The notes under the pieces were generated by a model. The model searched no databases. It worked only from the letters and a program-made list of their open reading frames with translations, and was not told where the DNA came from. Source: Chlorobiaceae bacterium (GTDB taxonomy: Bacteria > Bacteroidota > Chlorobiia > Chlorobiales > Chlorobiaceae). Taken from it: 64,000 bases of DNA. Location: the NCBI GenBank assembly GCA_013334925.1, contig JAAXWP010000002.1, forward strand, positions 83,410 through 147,409, written 5' to 3'. This document shows, in pieces, positions 8,386 to 17,515 of the stretch (position 1 is its first letter; each line of letters opens with the position of its first letter). The position numbers and the translations under genes are program-made.

Positions 8386-9300
8386 ATGACGTTCGTTCAT
8401 CAGGAAGTATGGCACTGGCAGATCGCGACCTACCTGTTCCTGGGAGGTCTGGGCGGCGCCACTTTCGCCATCAGCGCCGTTCTCCACCTCTTTGAAGGTT
8501 GTGACCGGAAAATGCTTTCCGTCGCCATCATGTCGTCGATCGCCTTTCTGGTCATCGGCACCATTTTTCTGCTCGCCGACATGCTGCAGCCCCTGAAAGC
8601 CATCTATGCACTGACCAATCCACGATCATGGATCTTCTGGGGTGTCATCTTCATCAATTTCTACTTCGTTTCGGCCATTGCCTATGTCATCCCTCTTCTG
8701 GAGACCTGGCCGCAATTGCTGCCGATCATCCGGAAGATTCCCCAGCCTGTCCTGAGTCTTCTGGAGCGCTTCAACAAACTTGCTGCGCTGACCGGTTCAG
8801 CCGCTGGATTTCTGGTCGCGATCTATACCGGTCTGCTCATTTCAGCCGCACCAGCGATCAGTTTCTGGAATACGCCAGCCCTTCCACTGCTGTTTGTCAT
8901 TTCAGGGTTTTCGACCGGTGCCGCCTATCTCCTGCTGCTGTCGACTTTCTCGAAAAATGAGAGCGCATGGAAAATCACGGCAAAACTTGAACAGCTCGAC
9001 GCAGTCCTCATCGTCAGCGAGCTGATCATCCTGGGCGCCTATTTCAATTTCGCCCTCTTCCTGCCAACCGGAGCCAGGGCCTCGGCCGAGTATCTGTTCC
9101 ACAGCCCGGTATTCCTCGTCGGGTTCTTCATTGCAGGCCTGATTGTGCCACTGGCCATCGAAACCTATGGCATCTTCTTCAGCGGGCATTCAAAAAAATC
9201 GGGATCTCTTCTTGTCGCCGCCAGTGCACTGGTACTTGTCGGCGGATACCTGCTGCGTATCTACGTCCTCAAGGCAGGCATTTTCCAGTACCCGTGGTAA
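8386..9300 (+). CDS. psrC: NrfD/PsrC-type membrane anchor subunit
   Basis: A 304-residue integral membrane protein with eight or so helices, of the NrfD/PsrC quinone-interacting family. The start at 8386 (MTFVHQEVWHW) is fixed by a strong AAGGAGG at 8371-8377; the open frame extends further upstream but overlaps the FeS gene. 'WHWQIATYLFLGGLGGATF' at the first helix is characteristic. It anchors the complex and connects it to the quinone pool. After its stop comes a 13-bp perfect hairpin (9330-9365), which may lower transcription into the chaperone gene. Confidence 0.88.
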   Translation: MTFVHQEVWHWQIATYLFLGGLGGATFAISAVLHLFEGCDRKMLSVAIMSSIAFLVIGTIFLLADMLQPLKAIYALTNPRSWIFWGVIFINFYFVSAIAYVIPLLETWPQLLPIIRKIPQPVLSLLERFNKLAALTGSAAGFLVAIYTGLLISAAPAISFWNTPALPLLFVISGFSTGAAYLLLLSTFSKNESAWKITAKLEQLDAVLIVSELIILGAYFNFALFLPTGARASAEYLFHSPVFLVGFFIAGLIVPLAIETYGIFFSGHSKKSGSLLVAASALVLVGGYLLRIYVLKAGIFQYPW

Positions 9301-9329
9301 TCAGCAAATCCGATTCCCCAACACATCAG

Positions 9330-9365
9330 GACCGGGAAGCGAGCCGATCGCATCGCTTCCCGGTC
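9330..9365 (+). terminator. Hairpin between anchor and chaperone genes
   Basis: GACCGGGAAGCGA (9330-9342) and TCGCTTCCCGGTC (9353-9365) form a perfect 13-bp stem around a ten-base loop. No T-run follows. The chaperone start codon is only 18 bases further on, so this is more likely an attenuator or mRNA-stabilising hairpin than a full stop. Confidence 0.7.
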
Positions 9366-9382
9366 GAGACTCAGAACCGCCC

Positions 9383-9973
9383 ATGTCATCTTTGCATCAA
9401 CAAGCCGGCATCTTCAGGTTCCTGAACCGTGCCTTCGCCTACCCTAACGAGGCTTTTTTGCCTGAACTGCGTAACACCTCCCTTGCGCTTGCGAAACTTG
9501 CCGAACCGCCCATAAACATTATCGCTGCATTTGAACGCGAGCCGCTTGAGTCATTACAGGCAGAATATACCCGACTGTTCATCAACGGTTATCCCGATAC
9601 CCCCTGCCCTCCCTATGAATCGGTCTACCTCGAACATCAGATGCATGGAAAGGCAACCATGGATGTACAGAAAGCCTATCGCGAGTGGGATCTGAGCGTC
9701 GAGGCCGGTCTGGTCGATCATCTCTCCACAGAATTTGAATTTCTCGCGTTTCTCGCCACTGCACACGCTTTGCAGTCACCAATCTCTGAGGAAGCCGAAA
9801 AAAGCATCAGGGAATTCCTTGGGAAACATCTCTGCAGATGGCTTCCCTCGTTCATCGCCGACCTGAAAAATTCAGCGCGCATCGATGCCTATACCCGCCT
9901 GGCTTTGTGGATGGAATCGCTTATGCCCTCTTATTGCGCTGAGAAGAGCACGTCTGCGCAAACAGGCTCCTGA
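9383..9973 (+). CDS. TorD/DmsD-like molybdoenzyme chaperone
   Basis: A 196-residue all-helical protein of the TorD family. Typical features are 'LQAEYTRLFINGYPDTPCPPYESVYLEHQMHGKATMDVQKAYREW' and 'VDHLSTEFEFLAFL', the Y/E-x-H-x-x-x-E-type core. These chaperones bind the Tat signal of the cognate molybdoenzyme and help cofactor insertion before export. The gene follows the three structural subunits, so its client is almost certainly the catalytic subunit at 4961. The start at 9383 is chosen from family length; the longer frame is inside the anchor gene. Confidence 0.85.
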   Translation: MSSLHQQAGIFRFLNRAFAYPNEAFLPELRNTSLALAKLAEPPINIIAAFEREPLESLQAEYTRLFINGYPDTPCPPYESVYLEHQMHGKATMDVQKAYREWDLSVEAGLVDHLSTEFEFLAFLATAHALQSPISEEAEKSIREFLGKHLCRWLPSFIADLKNSARIDAYTRLALWMESLMPSYCAEKSTSAQTGS

Positions 9974-10136
9974 GCAGATGCTCCGGCAATTCGAACCATT
10001 TGGCAGCTTTTTCCGGTTATAGTTTGTATAATCGAAAAAATACTATATCGTTATTTAGTAGTATTCTGATCGGGAGTCTGCTGAAACTCGCCTGTGGTTT
10101 GAAGTTTACTGAACCCATATTATTCAATCAGTCACG

Positions 10137-10973
10137 ATGAACTATCTGGAATTCACCGCCATTCTGGCGGGAGGCTCTTTTGCTGCCGGCGTGCTGGGAG
10201 CCCTGACCGGTCTGGGTGGTGGCGTGGTGATCGTACCGCTGCTCACACTCGGGCTTGGCATCGACCTGCGCTACGCAGTTGGCGCTTCACTGGTCGCGGT
10301 CATCGCAACCTCTTCGGGCGCTGCCGCCGCATACGTCAAGGAGGGATATACCAATATCCGGATCGGTATGTTTCTGACCATCGCAACGACAATCGGCGCG
10401 CTCTGCGGAGCGTTACTGGCGGGAATCCTCTCGACAAAAATCATCGCCATCATCTTTGGCGTTGTACTCATCTACTCGGCGTATCTGTCGAGCAAAGCGA
10501 AGGAAGATCATTCTGACGACTCCAGCCCGGACCCGCTTGCCGTCCGTCTGAAGCTGAACAGTTCATATCCCACACTGAGTGGGGAAAAACAGTATGCAGT
10601 TCATAACGTAGGTGCCGGATTCGGCCTCATGGGCCTTGCCGGCATACTTTCAGGACTCCTCGGCATAGGCTCCGGGGCCGTGAAGGTGCTTGCCATGGAC
10701 CATGCCATGCGGCTGCCCTTCAAGGTTTCCACGACCACCAGCAATTTCATGATCGGTGTAACCGCCGCAGCGAGCGCAGGAGTCTATCTTATGAGAGGAT
10801 ATATCGATCCGGGCATAGCGATGCCGGTTATGCTGGGTATTCTCGGCGGATCGCTGCTCGGCGCCCGCCTGCTGATGAAGTTTCATCCGAAGGTGCTTCG
10901 CCTGGTCTTCGGCGTGGTCATCATGGCCCTGGGAGTTGAAATGATCTACAACGGCTTTACCGGAAAAATCTGA
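10137..10973 (+). CDS. TauE/SafE family sulfite/organosulfonate exporter
   Basis: A 278-residue membrane protein with two related halves, the TauE/SafE (DUF81) pattern. 'GVLGALTGLGGGVVIVPLLTLGLGIDLRYAVGASLVAVIATSSGAAA' is in the first half and 'GFGLMGLAGILSGLLGIGSGAVKVLAMDHAM' in the second. Members move sulfite, sulfonates or other small anions across the inner membrane. The position after the sulfur-type molybdoenzyme operon suggests a role in handling sulfur anions, though the two units are separated by about 160 bases with their own AT-rich promoter region. The next gene, DUF1634, starts two bases after its stop. Confidence 0.85.
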   Translation: MNYLEFTAILAGGSFAAGVLGALTGLGGGVVIVPLLTLGLGIDLRYAVGASLVAVIATSSGAAAAYVKEGYTNIRIGMFLTIATTIGALCGALLAGILSTKIIAIIFGVVLIYSAYLSSKAKEDHSDDSSPDPLAVRLKLNSSYPTLSGEKQYAVHNVGAGFGLMGLAGILSGLLGIGSGAVKVLAMDHAMRLPFKVSTTTSNFMIGVTAAASAGVYLMRGYIDPGIAMPVMLGILGGSLLGARLLMKFHPKVLRLVFGVVIMALGVEMIYNGFTGKI

Positions 10974-10974
10974 T

Positions 10975-11367
10975 ATGAAACAGAAAGCACTCTGGACTGA
11001 CAACAGCATCCAGGAGATCATGGGCAATCTGCTCATCCTTGGCGTCGTCATTTCGGCATCGATAGCGATTGTGGGAGGCTCGATATTCCTGTTCAGGCAT
11101 GGTGGCGAACAGCCGAGCTACCATATTTTCCATGGAGCACCAGCCCAGCTGCGATCATTGAGCGGAGTAATCGAGCAGACGCGGACCTTTCACGGCAGGG
11201 GGATCATCCAGCTCGGATTGATGGTTCTTATCATGACCCCGATAGCCAGGGTGATCTTCTCGGTATTCGCTTTCCTGAAAGAAAAAGATTACCTCTATGT
11301 CACGGTCAACCTGATCGTGCTCGGTTTTCTTCTGTTCAGTCTTTTTGGTGGCATAGCCATCAGATGA
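10975..11367 (+). CDS. DUF1634 membrane protein, partner of TauE/SafE
   Basis: A 130-residue protein with three hydrophobic segments and the DUF1634 features 'LLILGVVISASIAIVGGSIFLFRHG' and 'GRGIIQLGLMVLIMTPIARVIFSVFAFLKEKDYLYV'. DUF1634 genes are commonly found directly after TauE/SafE transporter genes, and here the start follows the transporter stop by one base. It is presumably an accessory membrane subunit. No catalytic motif is visible. Confidence 0.8.
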   Translation: MKQKALWTDNSIQEIMGNLLILGVVISASIAIVGGSIFLFRHGGEQPSYHIFHGAPAQLRSLSGVIEQTRTFHGRGIIQLGLMVLIMTPIARVIFSVFAFLKEKDYLYVTVNLIVLGFLLFSLFGGIAIR

Positions 11368-11406
11368 ACCGGCCAGATGAGTACGGGCTCAGACCGGAGC
11401 GGCTTC

Positions 11407-12051
11407 TCAGAACGATCGCATCGCCCGTACGCTCGCCCTGGCGCTCTTTTCAACGGCCAGAGACACTCCGCTGTTCAGATTGACTCCCCAGGCCTGTCCT
11501 GCGTTCTGTTCGGAAGAGCTCCAGTACAGCCCGCTGGCAAATTTCACCAGGGACGCCCTGTTCTGGCAAACCTTCTCCAGCTCCTCCTTGCTTGGCAGAT
11601 ACCAGTCATCATAGGTTGAACAGTCAACTGTGGTATTGTACGAAAGACAAAGACTGGCAGCGCAGGGACCACGACCTGACTGTCCAATGATTTTACGGGA
11701 ATTGGTCTTGCCTGCATTGAGCGCGGCACAGGTTCCGGTCGCCTGATCGGGCATACTGCTCCAGACGATCTCCTTACCGACATCCTCGGTAGAAATGACC
11801 CGCCCATGCAATTGCCCCGGAACATAACCAGGATCCCCTGGCTGCAGGATATAGGCGACTATACCACCTCCATACAGGTCGCCGACAGTCAGAACGCCGG
11901 CAACATCATCACGATCTTCTGCAGATTGCGCTGAGTACGCAGGCAGGCTCGTGAACAGTAGAAGCGCCAAACTGGCAAGGCCAGCGAACATAAGGGTAAA
12001 ATTGAACCGGAAACGAAAGAGGAAGAAAGCAATACGAGGTAGGTTGTTCAT
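11407..12051 (-). CDS. Secreted DUF1566 (Lcl-like) protein, second copy
   Basis: A 214-residue exported protein. The basic N-terminus and hydrophobic stretch (residues 18-41) look like a signal peptide ending near AYS-A. The DUF1566 domain has 'LTVGDLYGGGIVAYI', 'DDWYLPSKEELEKV', 'GLYWSSSE' and a final 'VRAMRSF'. It is a paralogue of 817-1347, with an added Cys-containing loop (four cysteines, 'GPCAASLCLSYNTTVDCSTYDD') that could form disulfides in the periplasm or outside the cell. It is convergent with the DUF1634 gene and divergent from the radical SAM gene. Confidence 0.8.
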   Translation of the reverse strand: MNNLPRIAFFLFRFRFNFTLMFAGLASLALLLFTSLPAYSAQSAEDRDDVAGVLTVGDLYGGGIVAYILQPGDPGYVPGQLHGRVISTEDVGKEIVWSSMPDQATGTCAALNAGKTNSRKIIGQSGRGPCAASLCLSYNTTVDCSTYDDWYLPSKEELEKVCQNRASLVKFASGLYWSSSEQNAGQAWGVNLNSGVSLAVEKSARASVRAMRSF

Positions 12052-12347
12052 GATCCCGAAGGCGAAAGCGTGGTATTGATCTTGATAAAAATGTAAAGCA
12101 CTGAAAAGTAACCTGTATTTTCATCAACTCAAATATATAACCGGGATATAAATCCTGTTTTCCATCGAAAGCATCTCAAAGAACCATGCAAACCGCCCGT
12201 CACTGTCAAATCGACAGCCGAGTGACGCATTTCCTCTCGCTATGCAACCCGTCAGATCGACAGGATTTCTGAGCAGCTGTGTCAATGCATTTCATAACAG
12301 ACAGTTACACACCGCCCTCCACTCTGGCATCCTGTTTGCAGTAATGG

Positions 12348-13523
12348 TTGCAAAATTCAGGTTTTTCTTTCCCGCGCCCCGGTGAAAAACCGCACTTCAG
12401 CAGTAATATCTCTTGGCACGGCATGCACTCCCAAACGTTCTGGTCGTTCATACGCAACCTCGTCGCACAGGAACTCTATCTGCACAACGGACCTGACCTC
12501 ACCAGACCCGTCAGTATTCATGCCATGATCAACGAACGCTGCAACTGCCGTTGCAGACATTGTGAACTATGGCGCATGGATGAGTACACAGAAGAGGCCT
12601 CGATCGAAAAGTGGAAGCAAGGAGTGCTGAGCATCAGGGAGTTCACCGGCCCCTGCACCGTCCATTTCAGTGGCGGCGAACCGCTTCTCAAGCAAGGGTT
12701 TATCGATCTTGTTCGTTTTTGTCACGAACACGATATCGGAGCGGCTATCACCACGAACGGTCGGCTTATCAACGAAATCTCTGCCTCTGAACTGATTGCG
12801 GCAAAACCTTCATGTCTCAATATTTCGGTGACATCTCACCTTGCAGCAGTGCATGACCGGATAAGAAACGTCAACGGCCTTTTCAAAATTATCAGACAAG
12901 GTCTCGGCCTCATCCGTTCTGAACAGGCAAGGCAGGGAGTCGAATTCCCGGTTTTCATCAAAACCACGGTGATGTCCGATAATTTCAGAACTCTTCCGGA
13001 ACTGGTCTCCTGGGCGGTTGAAGCAGGCGCGGACGGGGTGAGTTTTCAGCCACTGGGAAGATGGTCGAAAGAGACGTATCGGGAACTCTGGATTGGGCAA
13101 ACCGAGCTGCCTGAACTTGAAGAGATGCTGACACGCCTGATTTCAATGAAACATGACGGCATGCCGATCCTCAACAGCGATGAATCACTGCGCCTCATCA
13201 GCGCCGGATTCAGGGAAGAGAGTGCTTTCAGGTCTCGTTTTCCTTGCCGTATAGGCCTCCAGCAGCTCTATATCCTTCCTGACGGTGAGGTGAAACTCTG
13301 CCCGCAGTTACCCGGTATCGGAAACATTTTCACCAGATCGGCCAGAGAAATCTGGAAAAGTCCACGGGCAAGAGTTATCAGAGATGCGTCCATAAGATGC
13401 AAGCGACATTGCCTGTTCACCTGCCGTTCCGACAAAACAGTCGGCAGCCGTATCGGGCAGGCAATGGCCATGCTGAGTGGACAGCAGACGGGAGTACCCC
13501 ATTCCATGAACAGCCATGGATAA
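12348..13523 (+). CDS. Radical SAM / SPASM domain protein
   Basis: Up to 391 residues from a TTG at 12348, or 366 from the ATG at 12423; neither has a clear ribosome-binding site. The radical SAM motif is 'CNCRCRHC' (CxxxCxxC), followed by 'HFSGGEPLL' for S-adenosylmethionine binding. A SPASM-type region near the C-terminus has 'CRIGLQQLYILPDGEVKLCPQLPGIGNI' and 'CKRHCLFTC', which bind auxiliary clusters. Family members modify peptides or activate partner enzymes. No precursor peptide or partner enzyme is seen next to it, so the substrate is unknown. Confidence 0.8.
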   Translation: MQNSGFSFPRPGEKPHFSSNISWHGMHSQTFWSFIRNLVAQELYLHNGPDLTRPVSIHAMINERCNCRCRHCELWRMDEYTEEASIEKWKQGVLSIREFTGPCTVHFSGGEPLLKQGFIDLVRFCHEHDIGAAITTNGRLINEISASELIAAKPSCLNISVTSHLAAVHDRIRNVNGLFKIIRQGLGLIRSEQARQGVEFPVFIKTTVMSDNFRTLPELVSWAVEAGADGVSFQPLGRWSKETYRELWIGQTELPELEEMLTRLISMKHDGMPILNSDESLRLISAGFREESAFRSRFPCRIGLQQLYILPDGEVKLCPQLPGIGNIFTRSAREIWKSPRARVIRDASIRCKRHCLFTCRSDKTVGSRIGQAMAMLSGQQTGVPHSMNSHG

Positions 13524-13595
13524 GCCATCCTGCTTTATAAAAACCGATCGCAGGATGCTCTCCATAAGATCTGAAAAACCAGACACCGGCGCTGT

Positions 13596-14705
13596 TCACT
13601 GACAAGACTGATGGCGTCTTGTTTTCCTGAAGGAAGCTTGTGTTCTCTCTTCGGCCGTTACCGACGGGTGTTCATTTCCGACAAGACAGATCGCCATCCC
13701 CAACTGCAGAGCGATAGACTCCAGTTGCTTTCTCAGGTAATCCGGAAAACCTCCGGAACATGCAGATGCAACTACCAGGCAGCCAAGCAGTCGCTCTCTG
13801 AACCTGATAGGAATGACGGCAAGTGTCTCGGGTTTTTCATTAAGAAAGAAACGGTTCTCCGTAATCGGCAGTTCGGTTAACCCTGAATACAGAGCCCTTG
13901 AGGTAGTCAGAAGCCGATACGGCAGACTTCCGGCACGATAATGACGGCCTTTCTCGCCAGGTGCGCTGCCCAAGCCCTGGTGAACAGCAAGATCCATGCG
14001 CTCCTCCTGTGGTTTTGCAAGGTAGATACCTCCGGATGAGAGATCGGAGATTCTGAGCGCGACTTGCAGACCATGGTCGAGCACCTCGTCGAGTGACTCA
14101 GCGTCACGAAATTTCGATATGAATTCAAGCTCTTCAGTAAGCAGCTTCTCCGATCGGTCACGTAGTATGGCACTTACAATCATGTTTCCGGACAGCCTCA
14201 ACAGATCGAGCCGCCCCATATCCCACTGCATGAAGTGTCTGACCGCGGTTATTCCGATGAATCCGAATACCTGCTCATCGGCGACAAGAGGCACAAATGC
14301 GAAAGACCTGATGTTCCGCCGTGAAAGAAGTGCCCTTTCCGTGACTGCACCGGCAGGCAGAAGGTCAATATCAGAAATGCTCAATGACTCACTCCTCATC
14401 AGATAGCCTCGCAGAAACGGATAGAGATCCAGAGGCAATTCCCGAACCTGATCGAACGCACCGTATTCCAAATCGGAATACCATTCGTGGATCAGATCGA
14501 GATGAAGGCGATCCGCTCCCAACCGATAGACCACACTGCAATCTGCACCGAAATAACGCCCTACAAGCCCCATTGCCTCATTCAGCGCTTCATCGAGGCC
14601 ATGCTTTCCGGAATGCAACGGTAACCATGACAGCCTTGACATCAACCGCAGAAAACTCCCTTCTCCTGATCCATCCAGCATGGCATCATCAACATATTTG
14701 TTCAT
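13596..14705 (-). CDS. Double-GAF protein without output domain
   Basis: A 369-residue soluble protein with two GAF-like domains (about 30-185 and 195-340). The first has 'ADCSVVYRLGADRLHLDLIHEW' and 'RSFAFVPLVADEQVFGFIGI'; the second has 'GGIYLAKPQEERMDLAVHQGLG' and 'AVIPIRFRERLLGCLVVAS'. A basic tail follows. No kinase, cyclase or DNA-binding domain is present, so it must signal by contact. The next gene upstream on the same strand is an NtrC-family activator whose receiver lacks the phospho-Asp, which suggests that this protein could gate it. That link is inference. Confidence 0.7.
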   Translation of the reverse strand: MNKYVDDAMLDGSGEGSFLRLMSRLSWLPLHSGKHGLDEALNEAMGLVGRYFGADCSVVYRLGADRLHLDLIHEWYSDLEYGAFDQVRELPLDLYPFLRGYLMRSESLSISDIDLLPAGAVTERALLSRRNIRSFAFVPLVADEQVFGFIGITAVRHFMQWDMGRLDLLRLSGNMIVSAILRDRSEKLLTEELEFISKFRDAESLDEVLDHGLQVALRISDLSSGGIYLAKPQEERMDLAVHQGLGSAPGEKGRHYRAGSLPYRLLTTSRALYSGLTELPITENRFFLNEKPETLAVIPIRFRERLLGCLVVASACSGGFPDYLRKQLESIALQLGMAICLVGNEHPSVTAEERTQASFRKTRRHQSCQ

Positions 14706-15090
14706 TCAGATCTTCGTTGTCGGTACTGCGTGCGCCCCTCACATCCAAGTGCATGAAAGCCGCGGTCAACTGAAAGGATGCAGCACCTTATGTTGCATAT
14801 GACTTGCATTACCGGCACCATTGCGGGTAACAGTCTTCGAGATTATGCATGACAAAAAAAATGCCACTCAACGATGATGACGGTAAACGTACATGGGGAA
14901 CAAAGTTGACGCAATCGGGGCGAGTAACGGAAAATGATAATTACTGTCAGATTGCGAGAGAAGATGCAGCGGCTCTCTCAGTGCGATGTAATACTGGCGT
15001 CACCTGGCAGCAAAAATCGCTGGAAAACGGCAGTATCACATAACGAACGTGCGTTTTACACACGACATGAAGGAAAATAATTCGTCAAAT
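14706..15090. other. Intergenic region, no clear gene
   Basis: Between the NtrC-type activator stop and the GAF gene start (both minus strand). A 64-codon plus-strand frame at 14849-15043 lacks a ribosome-binding site and family resemblance, so I do not call it. No hairpin or promoter stands out. Confidence 0.4.
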
Positions 15091-16455
15091 CTACAGGCTG
15101 TATACTTTCAGCCTTCGATACAGGGTTGCCTCGCTGATATCGAGCAGCTCCGCTGCAGCACGCCTGTTTCCACGAGTCCTTTTCAGGGCTTTGCGGATCG
15201 CCTCCCGTTCATGAAAAGCGACACTGGCCGGGTATTCAGCTGCCTCGTGATCAGGTTCATCGAACGAAAACTGATCGATGTTCAGGATTTCGGCTCCGAT
15301 GACCATGCCTGAGGTCAGCGTAATCGCCCGGCGAATTACATTTTCCAGTTCGCGGATGTTGCCTGGCCATTCGTATGCACACAGTACGTCCATGGCTGAA
15401 GCGGAAATTCTTTTTTCAGGATAACCCTCCCCAGTCAGCTGACGCATGAAATGATCGCATAATGCGGGAATATCCTGGGTGCGTTCCCGTAAAGGGCTGG
15501 CGTGAATGGTGATTGCGTTCAGACGATAATAGAGATCCTGTCGGAACTGACCTTTCCTGACCGATTCTGCAAGATTGATGTTTGTCGCTGCCACGATCCT
15601 GATATCGACAGGATGCAGCCTGATATCGCCAACCGGCTTGACGGCACGCTCCTGAAGCGTCCTGAGCAGCTTCGCCTGCAACGGCAGGGAGAGTTCTGCC
15701 ACCTCGTCCAGAAACAGAGTACCGCGATCAGCAGAACGAATGAGGCCGGTTGTCGTACGATCAGCCCCGGTAAACGCCCCCTTGATGTGCCCGAACAGTT
15801 CACTCTCGATTATGTTCTCACTTATTGCGGCACAATCGACCGGAACGAACACCTCCTTTTGTCTCGGACTGTGATGATGGATAGCCCTTGCAATGACCTC
15901 CTTGCCGGTTCCGCTCTCTCCCTGAAGCAGGATCGTCGTATCCGTAGGGGCAATTTTCAGAAGAAGACTTTTCAGCTTCATCATTTCGGGCGACTCGCCG
16001 ACCAGCCCCTGATAACTGAATGCTCCAGCGCCTGCAACCGATGCGCCCATATCTGCCGATCCATGCCTGTTGCGGGAGGACACCGAAACAGGCTGGACGA
16101 TGGACGATGGAGATACTATTCGAGCGAGCTGATCGGCCGACAGAGTTTCCAGCCCGGTCAGGGTTGCGTTCAGCTCAAGGTCATCACTGAAAAACATGGC
16201 ACGAACATGCCGGTTTCGCTCCAGAAAGCCATGCAGTACCTGCAACTCATCGATAACGGAGCCTCCATTCAAAGCGACAAGTACGAGATCCACACGGCCG
16301 GTGTCTGCTATCAAAGCAAGATCCTTGACGGACTCTGTCCATACCAGCCTGAGATCCGGTCGATCAATGATACAGGAACTTCGCCCCGCACTTTTCCGTC
16401 GATCCCCGACGATAACAAGAGTTGCACGTTTCATCTGGGGGGTAATTTTCATCAC
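15091..16455 (-). CDS. NtrC-family sigma-54 activator with degenerate receiver
   Basis: A 454-residue activator. The N-terminal ~110 residues look like a receiver fold, but the expected phospho-acceptor is replaced ('VDLVLVALNGG', Ala where Asp is expected). The AAA+ domain (about 140-375) has Walker A 'GESGTGKE', the sigma-54 contact loop 'GAFTGA', Walker B 'GTLFLDEVAEL' and R-fingers 'VAATNINL...FRQDLYYRLN'. A Fis-type helix-turn-helix ends the protein ('NRRAAAELLDISEATLYRRLKVY'). Activity is likely controlled by partner binding rather than phosphorylation. The double-GAF gene downstream is a candidate partner. The P-II/AmtB genes diverge on the other side, so a nitrogen role is possible but not shown. 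Confidence 0.9.
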   Translation of the reverse strand: MMKITPQMKRATLVIVGDRRKSAGRSSCIIDRPDLRLVWTESVKDLALIADTGRVDLVLVALNGGSVIDELQVLHGFLERNRHVRAMFFSDDLELNATLTGLETLSADQLARIVSPSSIVQPVSVSSRNRHGSADMGASVAGAGAFSYQGLVGESPEMMKLKSLLLKIAPTDTTILLQGESGTGKEVIARAIHHHSPRQKEVFVPVDCAAISENIIESELFGHIKGAFTGADRTTTGLIRSADRGTLFLDEVAELSLPLQAKLLRTLQERAVKPVGDIRLHPVDIRIVAATNINLAESVRKGQFRQDLYYRLNAITIHASPLRERTQDIPALCDHFMRQLTGEGYPEKRISASAMDVLCAYEWPGNIRELENVIRRAITLTSGMVIGAEILNIDQFSFDEPDHEAAEYPASVAFHEREAIRKALKRTRGNRRAAAELLDISEATLYRRLKVYSL

Positions 16456-17116
16456 TGTTGTTTACCGATTGGCGACTCACGCCATGATTACCGTAAAAAA
16501 AGGGCTTCTGGCGCATGCGTTCAAAGCTGTTCAGCGCAAGATCGCCACTCCCGCAACAATGATTAGAGCAAATTCAATGCCAATAACTCATAAAACCACC
16601 GCATATAGTGAAAAATCAACCTCTTATATAGGTTATCACAGAAAACCGAGTGTGTTATGAATTCCGGATATATCCTGCGATTTCTCAATACGAGACTCCT
16701 GAAAAGTTTCCATCCTCAAAGCTGATCATTTCTCTCTCATGCATCTGACGATTGCCGCTCAATAAGGTTGAGCACCCGGAACCAGCGATCAGTCGTGCAA
16801 ACTCCTCTGCGACGCTCCCCCGAATAAGCCGAGCGGCTTAACATTCTCAAATTTCACTACCTGCGATCACTTGCCCAATGGAGCAGGCACCTGCAAATAA
16901 AATGCATATCCGGGCATTAGTCTTATTATTTTTACCAATAACCATCATTAAGTTAGTTTTTTTCACTAATATCAATTAACAGCTTTAATTATCAAACTTA
17001 CACCAACCAACAAACAACTGTAGGAGAATCAAAACGGACCAGGTAATCGCAAAGGTTCACTTTCTGCATTTGCGTACAGAGTAATCAAGAAGACACGAAC
17101 AGCAACCGTCCAAGCC
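16456..17116. other. Divergent intergenic region before glnK-amt
   Basis: A 661-base region between the sigma-54 activator and the P-II gene. An AT-rich stretch (about 16905-17020) is the likely promoter zone. I could not find a clean GG-N10-GC element; the nearest (TGGAGCAGGCACCTGCA, about 16873-16895) has 11 bases between GG and GC. No gene is credible here. Confidence 0.4.
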
Positions 17117-17470
17117 ATGAAAAAAATTGAAGCCATCATTCGGGCAAGCAAGTACGAAGAGGTCAAAAAAGCCCTTCATGAAATCGACATCGATTTCTTC
17201 ACCTGGTGGGATGTAACAGGGCAGGGCAACGATCAGAAGCACAAAAAGGAAATTTACCGCGGCACGATCAGAGATACCTCATACATCTCGCGTCGCTGCC
17301 TGTCGATCGTCGTTCGAGACATCAATCTTCAGAAAACCATCGACTGCCTCCTGAGAACGGCCGGTACCGGAGAGGTAGGTGACGGAAAAATCTTTGTATC
17401 GACCATCGAGCAATCCTACAGAATCCGCACCGGAGAGAGCGGTGACGACTCTCTCTACAACAGGGATTAG
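17117..17470 (+). CDS. glnK: P-II nitrogen regulatory protein
   Basis: A 117-residue P-II family protein. 'MKKIEAIIRASKYEEVKKAL' is the usual first strand and helix. The T-loop carries Tyr47 in 'KEIYRGT', the residue uridylylated in GlnB/GlnK. The B-loop is 'TAGTGEVGDGKIFV' and binds ATP/ADP. Family members sense 2-oxoglutarate and energy charge and block AmtB. The gene lies 45 bases upstream of an ammonium transporter, the classical glnK-amtB pair. The T-loop has unusual residues before Tyr47 ('GQGNDQKHKKE' rather than the common 'GRGRQKGHTE'), which may tune partner choice. Confidence 0.9.
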   Translation: MKKIEAIIRASKYEEVKKALHEIDIDFFTWWDVTGQGNDQKHKKEIYRGTIRDTSYISRRCLSIVVRDINLQKTIDCLLRTAGTGEVGDGKIFVSTIEQSYRIRTGESGDDSLYNRD

Positions 17471-17515
17471 CGTTCACGGGCAGGGGTTTCAACAACACAG
17501 CAATCACAACAAATC

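Noticed and set aside
14849..15043. A 64-codon plus-strand frame
   Set aside because: No ribosome-binding site, no family resemblance, low hydrophobic pattern.
16873..16895. A possible sigma-54 promoter before the P-II gene
   Set aside because: The best match has 11 bases between GG and GC instead of 10, and it is about 220 bases from the gene.
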